Positions 51,935 through 60,675 of a DNA stretch of 64,000 nt are shown here, in pieces. Positions within the stretch are counted from its first letter, which is position 1. Each line of letters begins with the position of its first letter. This DNA comes from an uncultured Bacteroides sp. Its GTDB lineage: Bacteria; Bacteroidota; Bacteroidia; Bacteroidales; Bacteroidaceae. The stretch lies in NCBI GenBank assembly GCA_900552075.1, contig URYL01000010.1:1-64000 (forward strand). Direction: 5' to 3'. The notes beneath the pieces are model-generated. The model was not told the DNA's origin and searched no databases. It saw nothing but the letters and a program-made list of their open reading frames with translations. A program made the translations under genes and the position numbers.

Positions 51935-51963
51935 TGTCAGATTGACAGAAAATGAACTGTCAA
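51935..51963. promoter_or_regulatory. TGTCA/TGACA inverted-repeat cluster
   Basis: TGTCAGATTGACA (51935-51947) is a perfect inverted repeat with 5-bp arms. CTGTCA follows at 51958-51963, and another AATGACAG lies at 51995-52002. They fall between the small ORF and the DUF3332 terminator, upstream of hsp20. They could be a stress-regulator site. Nothing more is visible in this 336-base gap (51721-52056) apart from the terminator and the small ORF. Confidence 0.3.
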
Positions 51964-52005
51964 ACTTTCATTCTCTTGGCTGAAAGGAAACATAATGACA
52001 GAAAA

Positions 52006-52033
52006 AAGACCGTCACGAATCCGTAACGGCCTT
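52006..52033 (-). terminator. Terminator of the DUF3332 gene
   Basis: Minus-strand AAGGCCGTTACG (52033-52022) pairs with CGTGACGGTCTT (52017-52006) and is followed by a T run. Twelve base pairs with one G-U. Confidence 0.8.
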
Positions 52034-52056
52034 TCTTATGAATAGAATATAAATTG

Positions 52057-52611
52057 TTATCGTGCCACAAACAGTGACTGGCTGTGAGCCTGACGTGCAG
52101 AAATCATTCCCTGCAAATCTGGAGAAACGGTCATCGGAGTGCCGTCTTCCTGCTTGAAGGTGATGGTTCCGTCTCCATTCATAGTAATCAGTTCAAAGGT
52201 CTGTCCTTCCGCAGAAACGTTCCAAGTGTTTTTTTCTTTGTTATATACCAAGTTCAGAGGCTTGTCTTCTTCCCCTTTCTTTGTGATGGTATAACCGTCT
52301 TCGTTCGTACGTACGAGATATTCTCCATTTTCACCTTTTACTGTTTTTACAGTTCCGATGTTTTCAGCCAAAGGATTTGAACCAGACCAGAATTCAATAG
52401 AATTCAGTACAATGATGTCGGCCAGATAGGCAACTTCATAAACTGGTACGATGTGGAAAGCTAAGAATACGATTTCATTGACAAACTTGTTGCCGATGTT
52501 ATTGTTCCAGTCTTTTAAACTGCTCCATAATCCGAAGGAGCCAATGCAGGAGGAGCATATAATGCTGCCGCTTAGGATGAGGCATGCAGCGGAAAGTTTT
52601 AATTTTCTCAT
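52057..52611 (-). CDS. DUF3332-family lipoprotein
   Basis: The 184-residue exported protein starts MRKLKLSAACLILSGSIICSSCIG, a signal peptide with lipobox SSC. The conserved N-terminal block is WSSLKDWNNNIGNKFVNEI near 30, followed by a hydrophobic stretch (VFLAFHIVPVYEVAYLADIIVL). A beta-rich C-terminus follows. The DUF3332 assignment is by pattern. Function is unknown. Possibly an envelope-associated protein. The -7 box TAACTTTG (52681-52674) lies upstream. Confidence 0.75.
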   Translation of the reverse strand: MRKLKLSAACLILSGSIICSSCIGSFGLWSSLKDWNNNIGNKFVNEIVFLAFHIVPVYEVAYLADIIVLNSIEFWSGSNPLAENIGTVKTVKGENGEYLVRTNEDGYTITKKGEEDKPLNLVYNKEKNTWNVSAEGQTFELITMNGDGTITFKQEDGTPMTVSPDLQGMISARQAHSQSLFVAR

Positions 52612-52673
52612 ATCTGTTTTAGTTTTGGGTTAATATTTAAGTGAGTATTGTCTTTTCTTCTTACAATTTGTTA

Positions 52674-52730
52674 CAAAGTTAGAAGTTATTTTGGATTATG
52701 AAAGAGAAACGTAAAAAAATCGTATCTTTG
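52674..52730. promoter_or_regulatory. Divergent -7 boxes for DUF3332 (-) and the MFS gene (+)
   Basis: Minus-strand TAACTTTG (52681-52674) and plus-strand TATCTTTG (52723-52730) both match TAnnTTTG. Neither has a strong -33 box. The plus box is 43 bases before the MFS start at 52774. Confidence 0.5.
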
Positions 52731-52773
52731 CGTCGTTTTTTGTGAGAAATTAATAGTTAAATAAGATAATAGC

Positions 52774-54351
52774 ATGAAAGAAAAGATTCAGAAGAGATTG
52801 AGTGATTCGAAGGCGGCACGTTGGACGGCATTGTTTATCGTATCGTTTACAATGATGTGTGGATATTTCCTGACCGATGTGATGTCACCTTTGGAAAATT
52901 TGTTGACCACGAAAGGTAAGGTGGTATATTTTACGGATGACACTTCCATGTCGGCCGATACGCTGGTAGCTAAGGTGAGGTTGTTTTCCGCTGCAAACAT
53001 GCTTTCTGAACCCGATTTGACGGTGGAAAAGCTGGGAGCAGGGGTGAAGATGCAGTATCGTGAGATGGTAAACGGGCAACAGGTTACGGTGGAAAAAACC
53101 ATCAGTTCAGTGGCTCGTGGAGAAGGTTGGTCAAGTACGGAGTATGGCTTTTTCTCCGGTGCTTATGGCTTGATTAATGTTTTCTTGCTGATGCTCTTCT
53201 TCGGAGGCGTGATTTTGGATAAGATGGGTATCCGTTTCACCGGTACCATGTCTTCTGGATTGATGCTTGTCGGAGCCTTGATTAAGTGGTATGCCCTTTC
53301 TTCTGATTTTGGTGATGCGCAGCTGTTCGGTATGAATATGCAGGTGGCACTGGCCTCTATTGGCTTTGCCATCTTTGGTATGGGCGCCGAGATTACCGGT
53401 ATTACGGTGTCAAAAGTCATCGTTAAATGGTTTGCCGGTAAGGAACTGGCGCTGGCCATGGGACTTCAGGTAGCGATGGCCCGTATCGGTACGGCTCTTG
53501 CATTGGGGGTCAGTCTGCCGGTTGCCCGTATGATGGGTAACGTGTCCTATCCTGTATTGTTCGGTGCCATTGCTTTGTGTGCAGGATTTGCTTCCTATTT
53601 GGTATATTGTATGATGGACCGCAAGGAAGATGCATCGGCCGAAGCCGTACGTATGGAGAGTGGTCAGGAGAAGGAAGAAGGATTCAAGATGTCCGATTTG
53701 AAGCAGATTTTCTGCAGCAGAGGATTCTGGCTGATCAACCTGCTTTGTCTGATGTTCTATGCGGGCGTGTTCCCCTTCCTGAAATTTGCCACAAAGTTGA
53801 TGATTTATAAATACGACGTACCCGAATCGTTTGCAGGGCTGATTCCGGCACTTCTGCCTTTTGGTACCATTCTGCTTACCCCCGTGTTCGGCTCCTTGTA
53901 CGACCGTATCGGCCGTGGGGCTACCCTGATGATTATCGGTTCTTTCATGCTGACAGCCGTACATGTGCTTTTTGCGCTCCCCATTATGAACTATTGGTGG
54001 TTTGCCGTAGTGGTGATGATTGTGTTGGGAATTGCTTTCTCTTTGGTTCCGAGTGCCATGTGGCCTTCCGTTCCTAAGATCATTCCGATGAAACAGCTGG
54101 GCTCTGCGTATGCCATTATCTTCTATATCCAGAACATCGGTCTCACCATGGTTCCTTGGCTGATTGGATGGGTGATTGAACATTTTGCTACGCTGCGCAA
54201 CGAAGCCGGTGTCATCACGGGCTATGATTATACAGCACCGATGGTGATTTTTGCAGCCTTCGGCGTATGTGCCATTGTGATTGCCATGTTGCTCCGTGCA
54301 GAAGATGCCAAGAAACATTATGGTTTGGAAGAGGCCAATATGAAGAAATAA
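52774..54351 (+). CDS. MFS transporter (OFA-like)
   Basis: Inner-membrane carrier of the major facilitator superfamily with twelve hydrophobic segments in 525 residues. A ~70-residue extracytoplasmic insertion follows TM1 (LLTTKGKVVYFTDDTSMSAD onward), which is unusual in classical MFS proteins but recurs in this phylum. The stretch GMGAEITGITVSKVIVKWFAGKE near 200 resembles oxalate/formate or lactate-type carriers (OFA). The substrate cannot be told. Single gene followed by a strong terminator. Confidence 0.85.
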   Translation: MKEKIQKRLSDSKAARWTALFIVSFTMMCGYFLTDVMSPLENLLTTKGKVVYFTDDTSMSADTLVAKVRLFSAANMLSEPDLTVEKLGAGVKMQYREMVNGQQVTVEKTISSVARGEGWSSTEYGFFSGAYGLINVFLLMLFFGGVILDKMGIRFTGTMSSGLMLVGALIKWYALSSDFGDAQLFGMNMQVALASIGFAIFGMGAEITGITVSKVIVKWFAGKELALAMGLQVAMARIGTALALGVSLPVARMMGNVSYPVLFGAIALCAGFASYLVYCMMDRKEDASAEAVRMESGQEKEEGFKMSDLKQIFCSRGFWLINLLCLMFYAGVFPFLKFATKLMIYKYDVPESFAGLIPALLPFGTILLTPVFGSLYDRIGRGATLMIIGSFMLTAVHVLFALPIMNYWWFAVVVMIVLGIAFSLVPSAMWPSVPKIIPMKQLGSAYAIIFYIQNIGLTMVPWLIGWVIEHFATLRNEAGVITGYDYTAPMVIFAAFGVCAIVIAMLLRAEDAKKHYGLEEANMKK

Positions 54352-54370
54352 TTGTTTTCTAAAATAAAAT

Positions 54371-54411
54371 AAGGAGTTGAAGCCTTGTATGACTTAGGCT
54401 TTAACTCCTTT
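54371..54411 (+). terminator. Terminator of the MFS gene
   Basis: AAGGAGTTGAAGCCT (54371-54385) pairs with AGGCTTTAACTCCTT (54396-54410), followed by T residues. Confidence 0.85.
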
Positions 54412-54495
54412 TTTGTTTTTAGACCAATCAGCTGTGGATGAAGTCCTTGCTTTTGCTTTCTTTTAATCTTTTGTGAGTCTATAAGTGTGTATTTG

Positions 54496-54526
54496 TTTGT
54501 CTTATAGATTTTTTCGTGTATCTTTG
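54496..54526 (+). promoter_or_regulatory. Promoter of the mannoside module
   Basis: TTTG (54496-54499), 19 bases, TATCTTTG (54519-54526). Both boxes match the consensus. It shows the true MFS start is 54579, not 54531. Confidence 0.75.
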
Positions 54527-54578
54527 ATACATGTTTTTGTACAAGGCTGTGAGAAACAGCTGTTATACAAGTTTACCT

Positions 54579-55925
54579 ATGAATCCTACAAGAAAAAAAT
54601 CACCAATTACCTGGGTTCCTACCGCATATTTTGCCATGGGCCTGCCTTTTGTCGTGCTGAATATGGTCACCGTGTTGATGTTCAAGGGACTGGAAGTTGA
54701 TGATAAGCTGATTACCTTCTGGACCTCATTAATCCTTCTTCCCTGGACATTGAAACCTTTATGGAGTCCTTTCCTGGAATTGTTCCGGACCAAGAAATTC
54801 TTTGTCATTGCGACGCAGCTGATTACGGGAGTTACTTTTGGACTGGTAGCCTTTTCGTTGAACCTTCCGCATTTCTTCAGTATTTCTATTGCTTTACTGG
54901 CTGTCATTGCCTTCAGCGGGGCTACTCACGACATTGCCTGCGACGGCGTGTACATGAGTGAACTGTCCAATGAAGAACAGGCCAAGTTTATCGGATGGCA
55001 GGGAGCATTCTACAACATTGCCAAGATTCTGGCGACGGGAGGACTCGTGTATCTGGCCGGCTATCTCATTGAAATGAATGCCGAGGCCGGGATGTTGAGT
55101 GCCACCAAGAGGGCTTGGATGATTATTCTGTTGATACTCTCAGTCACGATGCTGCTTTTGGGGCTTTATCATTACTTTGCTTTACCCTCCACACAGGCAA
55201 AGCGAAAAAAGGAAGAAGCTATGACCAGCCGGGAGGTATGGAGAGAGTTAGGAGAGGTGTTGCTTGATTTCTTCCGCAAGACCCACATTGTATATTATAT
55301 CTGCTTCATCATTTTGTATCGTTTTGCCGAAGGGTTTGTGATGAAGATTGTACCTTTGTTCCTGAAAGCCGGCCGGGAGGTAGGAGGACTGGGACTGAAT
55401 GAAAAGGAAATTGGATTGTATTATGGGACGTATGGCGCGGCGGCCTTTGTATTGGGCTCATTGCTGGCCGGATACTATATCGCCCGGCGTGGACTGAAGA
55501 ATACGTTGTTCACGTTGTGTTGTATCTTTAACTTTCCGTTTGTGGTGTATGCACTGTTTGCTTATCTGCAACCGGAAAGCGGCTGGATTATTTGTAGCGG
55601 CATCGTCTTTGAATATTTCGGATATGGTTTCGGTTTCGTCGGCCTTTCCTTGTTTATGATGCAGCAAGTGGCTCCCGGCAAGCACCAGATGGCACATTAT
55701 GCCTTTGCTTCGGGTATCATGAACTTAGGGGTGATGATTCCCGGCATGCTGAGCGGTTGGGTATGTGAAAGTCTTGGAGAATGGTTCAACAAACCGGGAG
55801 GCTATGAGCCCTTCTTTATCTTTGTGCTGATAGCCACGATTCCGGCTTTTCTGATTACGTATTTCATCCCGTTCAAATATGATAACGACGGAAAGCTGAT
55901 AAAAGGTGAACGAGAATATATCTAA
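54579..55925 (+). CDS. MFS transporter of the GH130 module (mannoside importer)
   Basis: The 448-residue inner-membrane protein has twelve hydrophobic helices and an AmpG/MFS-like layout (TWVPTAYFAMGLPFVVLNMVTV, LPWTLKPLWSPFLELF). It starts MNPTRKKSPITWV. Position directly ahead of a GH130 phosphorylase and GH92 mannosidase suggests that it imports Man-beta-1,4-GlcNAc-like disaccharide from trimmed N-glycans. The gene order parallels the Bacteroides thetaiotaomicron BT1032-BT1034 region as recalled. Function is inferred from context. Gap of 22 bases to GH130. Confidence 0.85.
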   Translation: MNPTRKKSPITWVPTAYFAMGLPFVVLNMVTVLMFKGLEVDDKLITFWTSLILLPWTLKPLWSPFLELFRTKKFFVIATQLITGVTFGLVAFSLNLPHFFSISIALLAVIAFSGATHDIACDGVYMSELSNEEQAKFIGWQGAFYNIAKILATGGLVYLAGYLIEMNAEAGMLSATKRAWMIILLILSVTMLLLGLYHYFALPSTQAKRKKEEAMTSREVWRELGEVLLDFFRKTHIVYYICFIILYRFAEGFVMKIVPLFLKAGREVGGLGLNEKEIGLYYGTYGAAAFVLGSLLAGYYIARRGLKNTLFTLCCIFNFPFVVYALFAYLQPESGWIICSGIVFEYFGYGFGFVGLSLFMMQQVAPGKHQMAHYAFASGIMNLGVMIPGMLSGWVCESLGEWFNKPGGYEPFFIFVLIATIPAFLITYFIPFKYDNDGKLIKGEREYI

Positions 55926-55947
55926 TCTAAATAAAAACAGACTGAAT

Positions 55948-56919
55948 ATGAATGACAAATTTGTAATGCCGTGGGAAGAACGCCCGGCAGATTGTAAGGA
56001 GGTGATGTGGCGGTATTCCAAGAATCCCGTCATCGGGCGGTATCAGATACCTACGTCGAACAGTATTTTCAATAGTGCGGTGGTACCCTTCAAGGATGGG
56101 TTTGCCGGCGTGTTCCGTTGCGACAACCGGGCCGTGCAGATGAATATCTTTGCAGGCTTCAGCAAGGACGGCATCCACTGGGAAATCAATCACGAACCGA
56201 TCAAGTTCCAACCCGGGAACACCGATATGATTGAGTCGGAATACAAATACGACCCTCGTGTCACGTGGATTGAAGACCGTTACTGGATTACATGGTGTAA
56301 CGGTTATCACGGTCCTACTATCGGCATCGGCTATACCTTCGATTTCAAGGAATTTTATCAATGTGAGAATGCCTTCCTGCCGTTTAACCGCAACGGAGTA
56401 CTTTTCCCGCAGAAAATCAACGGCAAATATGCCATGCTGAGCCGTCCGAGCGACAACGGGCATACCCCCTTTGGTGATATCTACATCAGCTTTAGTCCCG
56501 ACATGAAATACTGGGGCGAGCACCGCTGTGTGATGAAAGTGACTCCCTTCCCGGAAAGTGCCTGGCAGTGTACGAAGATTGGAGCCGGTTCCGTACCGTT
56601 CCTGACAGAAGAAGGCTGGCTGATGTTCTATCATGGCGTTATCACCACCTGCAACGGTTTCCGCTACTCCATGGGAGCCGCGATTCTGGATAAGGACCAT
56701 CCGGAGAAGGTGCTTTATCGTACCCGTGATTATCTGTTGGCTCCTGCAGCACCTTATGAACTGCAGGGCGACGTGCCCAATGTGGTGTTCCCGTGTGCCG
56801 CCCTTCAGGATGGGGAAAGAGTGGCAGTGTATTACGGGGCTGCTGATACTGTGGTCGGAATGGCTTTCGGCTACATTTCCGAAATCATAGATTTCGTGAA
56901 ACGTACTTCCATTGTATAA
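55948..56919 (+). CDS. GH130 glycoside phosphorylase (beta-1,4-mannosyl-GlcNAc type)
   Basis: Cytoplasmic phosphorylase that would split Man-beta-1,4-GlcNAc into mannose-1-phosphate and GlcNAc, keeping the energy of the bond. The 323-residue protein shows the five-bladed propeller pattern of GH130, with SNSIFNSAVVPFKDGFAGVF near 31, YDPRVTWIEDRYWITWCNGY near 102-121 (the DPR aspartate is the family catalytic residue) and YHGVITTCNGFRYSMGAA near 228. No signal peptide, so it acts inside. Start 55948 (MNDKFVMPWEERP) preferred to 55906, which overlaps the MFS gene. Terminator-like hairpin between it and GH92. Confidence 0.9.
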   Translation: MNDKFVMPWEERPADCKEVMWRYSKNPVIGRYQIPTSNSIFNSAVVPFKDGFAGVFRCDNRAVQMNIFAGFSKDGIHWEINHEPIKFQPGNTDMIESEYKYDPRVTWIEDRYWITWCNGYHGPTIGIGYTFDFKEFYQCENAFLPFNRNGVLFPQKINGKYAMLSRPSDNGHTPFGDIYISFSPDMKYWGEHRCVMKVTPFPESAWQCTKIGAGSVPFLTEEGWLMFYHGVITTCNGFRYSMGAAILDKDHPEKVLYRTRDYLLAPAAPYELQGDVPNVVFPCAALQDGERVAVYYGAADTVVGMAFGYISEIIDFVKRTSIV

Positions 56920-56936
56920 GAATGAAAACTTTATAG

Positions 56937-56979
56937 GACCGTTCCCATAGTTGAGGCTATGGGAGGGGCCTTTTTTTAT
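56937..56979 (+). terminator. Terminator-like hairpin between GH130 and GH92
   Basis: CCCATAG and CTATGGG surround the loop TTGAGG, extended by an imperfect GC arm (GGACCG with GGGGCC), and are followed by seven T to 56979. It may end or attenuate transcription into GH92, so GH92 may be read at a lower level or from its own start. Confidence 0.7.
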
Positions 56980-56988
56980 TTTAAGCCT

Positions 56989-59217
56989 ATGAAAAAACTA
57001 ATTGCATGTCTGAATTTTTTGTTCGTTGGGATGTGCCTGCATGCCCAGGAACCAGTAGATTATGTCGACCCGTTCATCGGGACCACCAATTTCGGTACGT
57101 GTAATCCGGGAGCCGTATGCCCGAACGGCCTGATGTCGGTCGTTCCGTTCAATGTGATGGGTTCGGCAGACAACAAGTATGACAAGGATGCCCGCTGGTG
57201 GTCTACGCCCTACGACTATACGAACAGCTATTTTACGGGGCTGTCTCATGTCAACTTGAGTGGGGTGGGGTGTCCCGAACTGGGGTCTTTGCTGTTGATG
57301 CCTACCACCGGGGAACTGGATGTGGATTATCATCACTATGGCAGCAAGTATGAGAAGGAAACCGCCTCACCGGGATATTACAGCCTGCAGCTGACGAAAT
57401 ACAACGTGAAAGTGGAAGCTACTTCTACTTTGCGGACCGGACTGACCCGTTTCACTTTCCCGAAAGGAAAGAGCCACATCCTGATGAACCTGGGAGAGGG
57501 TCTGACCAATGAGTCGGGAGCCTATCTGCGCCGGGTGAATGACCGGGAAATAGAAGGCATGAAACTGTTGGGTACGTTCTGTTATAATCCGCAGGCGGTA
57601 TTTCCCATTTATTTCGTGATGCGAATCAACAAGGCTCCGCAACAGACGGGGTATTGGAAATTCCAGCGTAAGATGAACGGTATCGAGGCCGAATGGGACA
57701 AAGACAACGGAAAATACAAGTTGTACACGCAGTACGATCGTGATTTGGCCGGTGACGACATCGGTGCCTGGTTCACTTTCGACACGGAAGAAAACGAACA
57801 GATAGAAGTGGCCGTGGGTGTTTCTTTTGTTAGCATGGAGAATGCCCGCCAGAACTTGGAGGCCGAGCAGCATGGAGCCGGTTTCGATGAAATCCATGCC
57901 AGTGCCCGCAGCCAATGGAACGACGACTTGAGCCGCATCACCGTGGAAGGGGGTACGAAGGCACAGAAAACCGTGTTCTACACCGCCTTGTATCACACCT
58001 TGATTCATCCGAACATTTTGCAGGATGTGAACGGAGAATATCCGGCAATGGAAACGGGAGAAACCAAGACCACAAAAAACAACCGCTATACGGTGTATTC
58101 CTTGTGGGATACTTACCGCAACCTGCACCAGTTGATGACACTGGTGTATCCGGAACGTCAGATTGATATGGTGCGTACCATGATCGATATGTACAAGGAA
58201 CATGGCTGGTTGCCCAAGTGGGAACTCTACGGACGGGAAACCCTTACCATGGAAGGCGACCCTAGTCTGCCGGTCATTGTGGACACGTGGATGAAAGGCT
58301 TGCGTGATTTCGACATGGAAACTGCTTACGAAGCCATGCGGAAGTCGGCCACCCTGCCCGGAAAAGACAACCTGATGCGTCCGGACAACGATGACTATAT
58401 GAGCAAGGGCTACGTGCCTTTGAGGGAACAGTTTGACAATTCCGTATCGCATGCGCTGGAATATTACATTGCCGACTATGCCTTGTACACACTGGCCAAG
58501 AGCTTGGGAAAGAAAGCCGATGCCGACTTGTTCTACCAGCGCTCCATGGGCTATAAGCATTATTATTGCAAGGAATTCGGTACTTTCCGTCCTATCTTGC
58601 CGGATGGTACGTTCTATTCTCCGTTCGACCCGTTGCAAGGACAGAATTTTGAACCGAGTCCGGGCTTCCATGAAGGAAATTCTTGGAACTACACTTTCTA
58701 TGTGCCTCACGATGTAAAAGGGCTGGCCCGATTGATGGGTGGACAGAAAAAGTTTGTCGACAAGCTGCAGATGGTATTCGACAAAGGCTATTACGACCCG
58801 GCCAATGAACCGGACATTGCTTATCCTTACCTGTTCAGCTACTTCAAGGGCGAAGAATGGCGTACCCAGAAAACGGTGCGTGAACTGTTGGCCAAGTATT
58901 TCACTCCCAAGCCCGACGGTATTCCCGGAAACGACGATGCCGGCACCATGTCGGCCTGGGCCGTATTCAGTATGATGGGCCTTTATCCCGACTGTCCGGG
59001 CGTACCGGAATACACGCTGACCGACCCGACTTTCGACCGGATTACCATCCGTCTGAACCCGGAGTTCTACGGGAAAGACCAACTGGTTATTGAAAAGAAA
59101 GGCAACGGTTCGTCAGAAGGATATATCCAGAAGATTGAACTTGGTGGGAAGAAGACTGGCTACCGTATTCACCATAACGACTTGGTGAAAGCTGGTACCC
59201 TGACTTTCTATAAATGA
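56989..59217 (+). CDS. Exported GH92 alpha-mannosidase
   Basis: Calcium-dependent exo-alpha-mannosidase trimming alpha-mannose from N-glycans outside the cytoplasm. The 742-residue protein begins MKKLIACLNFLFVGMCLHAQ, a cleavable signal peptide. The GH92 start is VDYVDPFIGTTNFGTCNPGA near 23. The barrel has RNLHQLMTLVYPERQIDM near 377 and the catalytic C-terminal loop GNDDAGTMSAWAVFSMMG near 648. Start at 56989 lies after the hairpin. Expected product for the next gene: the Man-beta-1,4-GlcNAc core. Ends 5 bases from the convergent tatC. Confidence 0.93.
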   Translation: MKKLIACLNFLFVGMCLHAQEPVDYVDPFIGTTNFGTCNPGAVCPNGLMSVVPFNVMGSADNKYDKDARWWSTPYDYTNSYFTGLSHVNLSGVGCPELGSLLLMPTTGELDVDYHHYGSKYEKETASPGYYSLQLTKYNVKVEATSTLRTGLTRFTFPKGKSHILMNLGEGLTNESGAYLRRVNDREIEGMKLLGTFCYNPQAVFPIYFVMRINKAPQQTGYWKFQRKMNGIEAEWDKDNGKYKLYTQYDRDLAGDDIGAWFTFDTEENEQIEVAVGVSFVSMENARQNLEAEQHGAGFDEIHASARSQWNDDLSRITVEGGTKAQKTVFYTALYHTLIHPNILQDVNGEYPAMETGETKTTKNNRYTVYSLWDTYRNLHQLMTLVYPERQIDMVRTMIDMYKEHGWLPKWELYGRETLTMEGDPSLPVIVDTWMKGLRDFDMETAYEAMRKSATLPGKDNLMRPDNDDYMSKGYVPLREQFDNSVSHALEYYIADYALYTLAKSLGKKADADLFYQRSMGYKHYYCKEFGTFRPILPDGTFYSPFDPLQGQNFEPSPGFHEGNSWNYTFYVPHDVKGLARLMGGQKKFVDKLQMVFDKGYYDPANEPDIAYPYLFSYFKGEEWRTQKTVRELLAKYFTPKPDGIPGNDDAGTMSAWAVFSMMGLYPDCPGVPEYTLTDPTFDRITIRLNPEFYGKDQLVIEKKGNGSSEGYIQKIELGGKKTGYRIHHNDLVKAGTLTFYK

Positions 59218-59222
59218 TAGAA

Positions 59223-60035
59223 TCAATTTTCCTCGTTTTGTTTCCTCTTGACGGTATGACGTACCACGCCGATGCTGATTTCGTATAAGAGGACGATGGG
59301 GAAAGTGACAATCAGCATTGTAAACACGTCTGAGGTAGGAGTGATGATGGCCGCAATAATCATCGCGAGGACCCAGGCGTGTTTTCTGTATTTGGCCATA
59401 AAGTCGGCCGACAGAATGCCGAATTTGGCCAGCATCCAAGTCAGCACGGGTATCTCGAATGTGATGCCCATCATCAGGCTCAGCATGTTCAGTGTGTCGA
59501 TATAAGAACTGAGCATAATGGTGTTCTCCACCTCCGGACTCACCTGGTAGGTGGACAGGAAACGGAAGGTGAAAGGAAAAATCAGGAAATAGCTGAACAA
59601 TACCCCTGTGAGGAACAGCAGGTAGCTCCAGCATATCAGGCGCCGGGAATATTTCTTCTCGTTCTGATAGAGGGCAGGGGATACGAAATGAAAAAGCTGG
59701 TAAAGAATGTAAGGAGAGGCCAGCAGAATACCTGCATAAAACGAAACGCTCATATGGGTGAGAAACTGCCCGGAGAGCTGGGTATTGATGAGTTTGACCG
59801 GAAGTGTCTGTGCTTCCAGACCGGAAATATGAAGTACCTGTCCCAGCCAGGCGAAGAAACGGTAGGTACAGAAATCCCCCTCCTTGGGCGCCAGAATCAC
59901 GCCAAAAAGTTCATCCTTGAAACAGAAGGCCAGCAACATAAGTACCACCACCGCGCAGGCGATGTGGATAATCGTTTGGCGGAGTGCGTCCAGGTGGTCC
60001 CAAAAGGTCAGTTCCGTTGGTTCATTCGGCTTCAC
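59223..60035 (-). CDS. tatC: Sec-independent translocase subunit TatC
   Basis: Core polytopic component of the twin-arginine translocase. The 270-residue protein has six membrane helices. TatC marks are FWDHLDALRQTIIHIACAVV near 10-30 and LASPYILYQLFHFVSPALYQNEKK near 105-130 in parts. An expected C-terminal tail is charged (RHTVKRKQNEEN). Five bases separate it from tatA, so the two form an operon. Confidence 0.93.
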   Translation of the reverse strand: MKPNEPTELTFWDHLDALRQTIIHIACAVVVLMLLAFCFKDELFGVILAPKEGDFCTYRFFAWLGQVLHISGLEAQTLPVKLINTQLSGQFLTHMSVSFYAGILLASPYILYQLFHFVSPALYQNEKKYSRRLICWSYLLFLTGVLFSYFLIFPFTFRFLSTYQVSPEVENTIMLSSYIDTLNMLSLMMGITFEIPVLTWMLAKFGILSADFMAKYRKHAWVLAMIIAAIITPTSDVFTMLIVTFPIVLLYEISIGVVRHTVKRKQNEEN

Positions 60036-60040
60036 GGCAA

Positions 60041-60265
60041 TTATTTTTCTTTGTGGTCAGTAGAAGAAACTTCTTCTTTCTTTTGGTCTGTATCTTTTAA
60101 GTTCTCTTCTACCCCGTTCATGCCATCCTTGAAACTCTTTACTCCTTTCCCGATTCCTTTCATCAGCTCGGGAATTTTCTTTCCGCCGAACAATATCAGG
60201 ATAATCAGGATGATAAACAATAATTCTTGGGTACCGATACCCATAAATAATAATGTTGTATTCAT
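60041..60265 (-). CDS. tatA: Twin-arginine translocase TatA/TatE subunit
   Basis: Single-helix pore-forming Tat subunit. The 74-residue protein reads MNTTLLFMGIGTQELLFIIL, with an amphipathic segment (FGGKKIPELMKGIGKGVKSFK) broken here to respect length, and a charged tail. Start 60265 is chosen because the promoter -7 box lies at 60292-60299, making the frame to 60292 unlikely. First gene of the tatA-tatC operon. Confidence 0.93.
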   Translation of the reverse strand: MNTTLLFMGIGTQELLFIILIILILFGGKKIPELMKGIGKGVKSFKDGMNGVEENLKDTDQKKEEVSSTDHKEK

Positions 60266-60291
60266 GTAGGTTGGTATAATTGATTCTTGCA

Positions 60292-60323
60292 CAAAAATAT
60301 GGATTGTTTTTTATCTGCGCAAA
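60292..60323 (-). promoter_or_regulatory. Promoter of tatA-tatC
   Basis: Minus strand: TTTG (60323-60320), 20 bases, TATTTTTG (60299-60292). A consensus match in both boxes. Confidence 0.75.
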
Positions 60324-60384
60324 TGTAAGTGTTTGGCATTTCTGTTTTTAAAGGAAAAAAGAGTGCGCTTGAAGGAATTCTTCC

Positions 60385-60410
60385 GATTGTCCTGAGGATA
60401 ATCTTTTTTT
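60385..60410 (+). terminator. Orphan terminator-like hairpin, plus strand
   Basis: GATTGTCC (60385-60392), loop TGA, GGATAATC (60396-60403), then seven T (60404-60410). No plus-strand gene lies upstream, so it may end a small transcript or be a fortuitous structure just before repeat copy 3. Confidence 0.4.
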
Positions 60411-60421
60411 GAATCCTTATT

Positions 60422-60513
60422 TTCTCTGTACCACACTGTGGGATTTGTATTTCACAGTGTGAAATATGTATCCTACACTGTGGTTTTTATATTTCACAGT
60501 GTGAAACAGAGAA
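60422..60513. repeat. 92-bp four-box palindromic element, copy 3
   Basis: TTCTCTGT (60422-60429), boxes 60432-60440 CACACTGTG, 60453-60461 CACAGTGTG, 60474-60482 TACACTGTG, 60495-60503 CACAGTGTG, then ACAGAGAA (60506-60513). Centres are 21 bp apart. It lies in the 410-base divergent gap between tatA and the anchored unknown. The rest of that gap holds one promoter for each side, the orphan hairpin at 60385-60410, and plain sequence. Confidence 0.92.
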
Positions 60514-60624
60514 TTTTTCTGGGAATTCAGAAGAATTTGCGGAAAAGGTAGGGAAAATATAGGAGGGCAGGACAGAAAACAGTCTGGGCAATTGAGAAAT
60601 GTCAGGAAGATGTCAGTCTGTTTT

Positions 60625-60656
60625 TTCGATTAGATGAGCGGAGGAAAGTAGTTTTG
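60625..60656 (+). promoter_or_regulatory. Promoter of the anchored unknown protein
   Basis: TTCG (60625-60628), 20 bases, TAGTTTTG (60649-60656). The second box is a perfect TAnnTTTG and the first has one mismatch. Confidence 0.5.
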
Positions 60657-60675
60657 TGACTAAAATCAAGAGAAT

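Noticed and set aside
57367..59082. 571-codon frame antisense to GH92
   Set aside because: Shadow of the GH92 gene; GH92 motifs are intact on the plus strand.
60422..60513. Insertion sequence ends
   Set aside because: No transposase, no target duplication, and the arms bound only a 92-bp box array.
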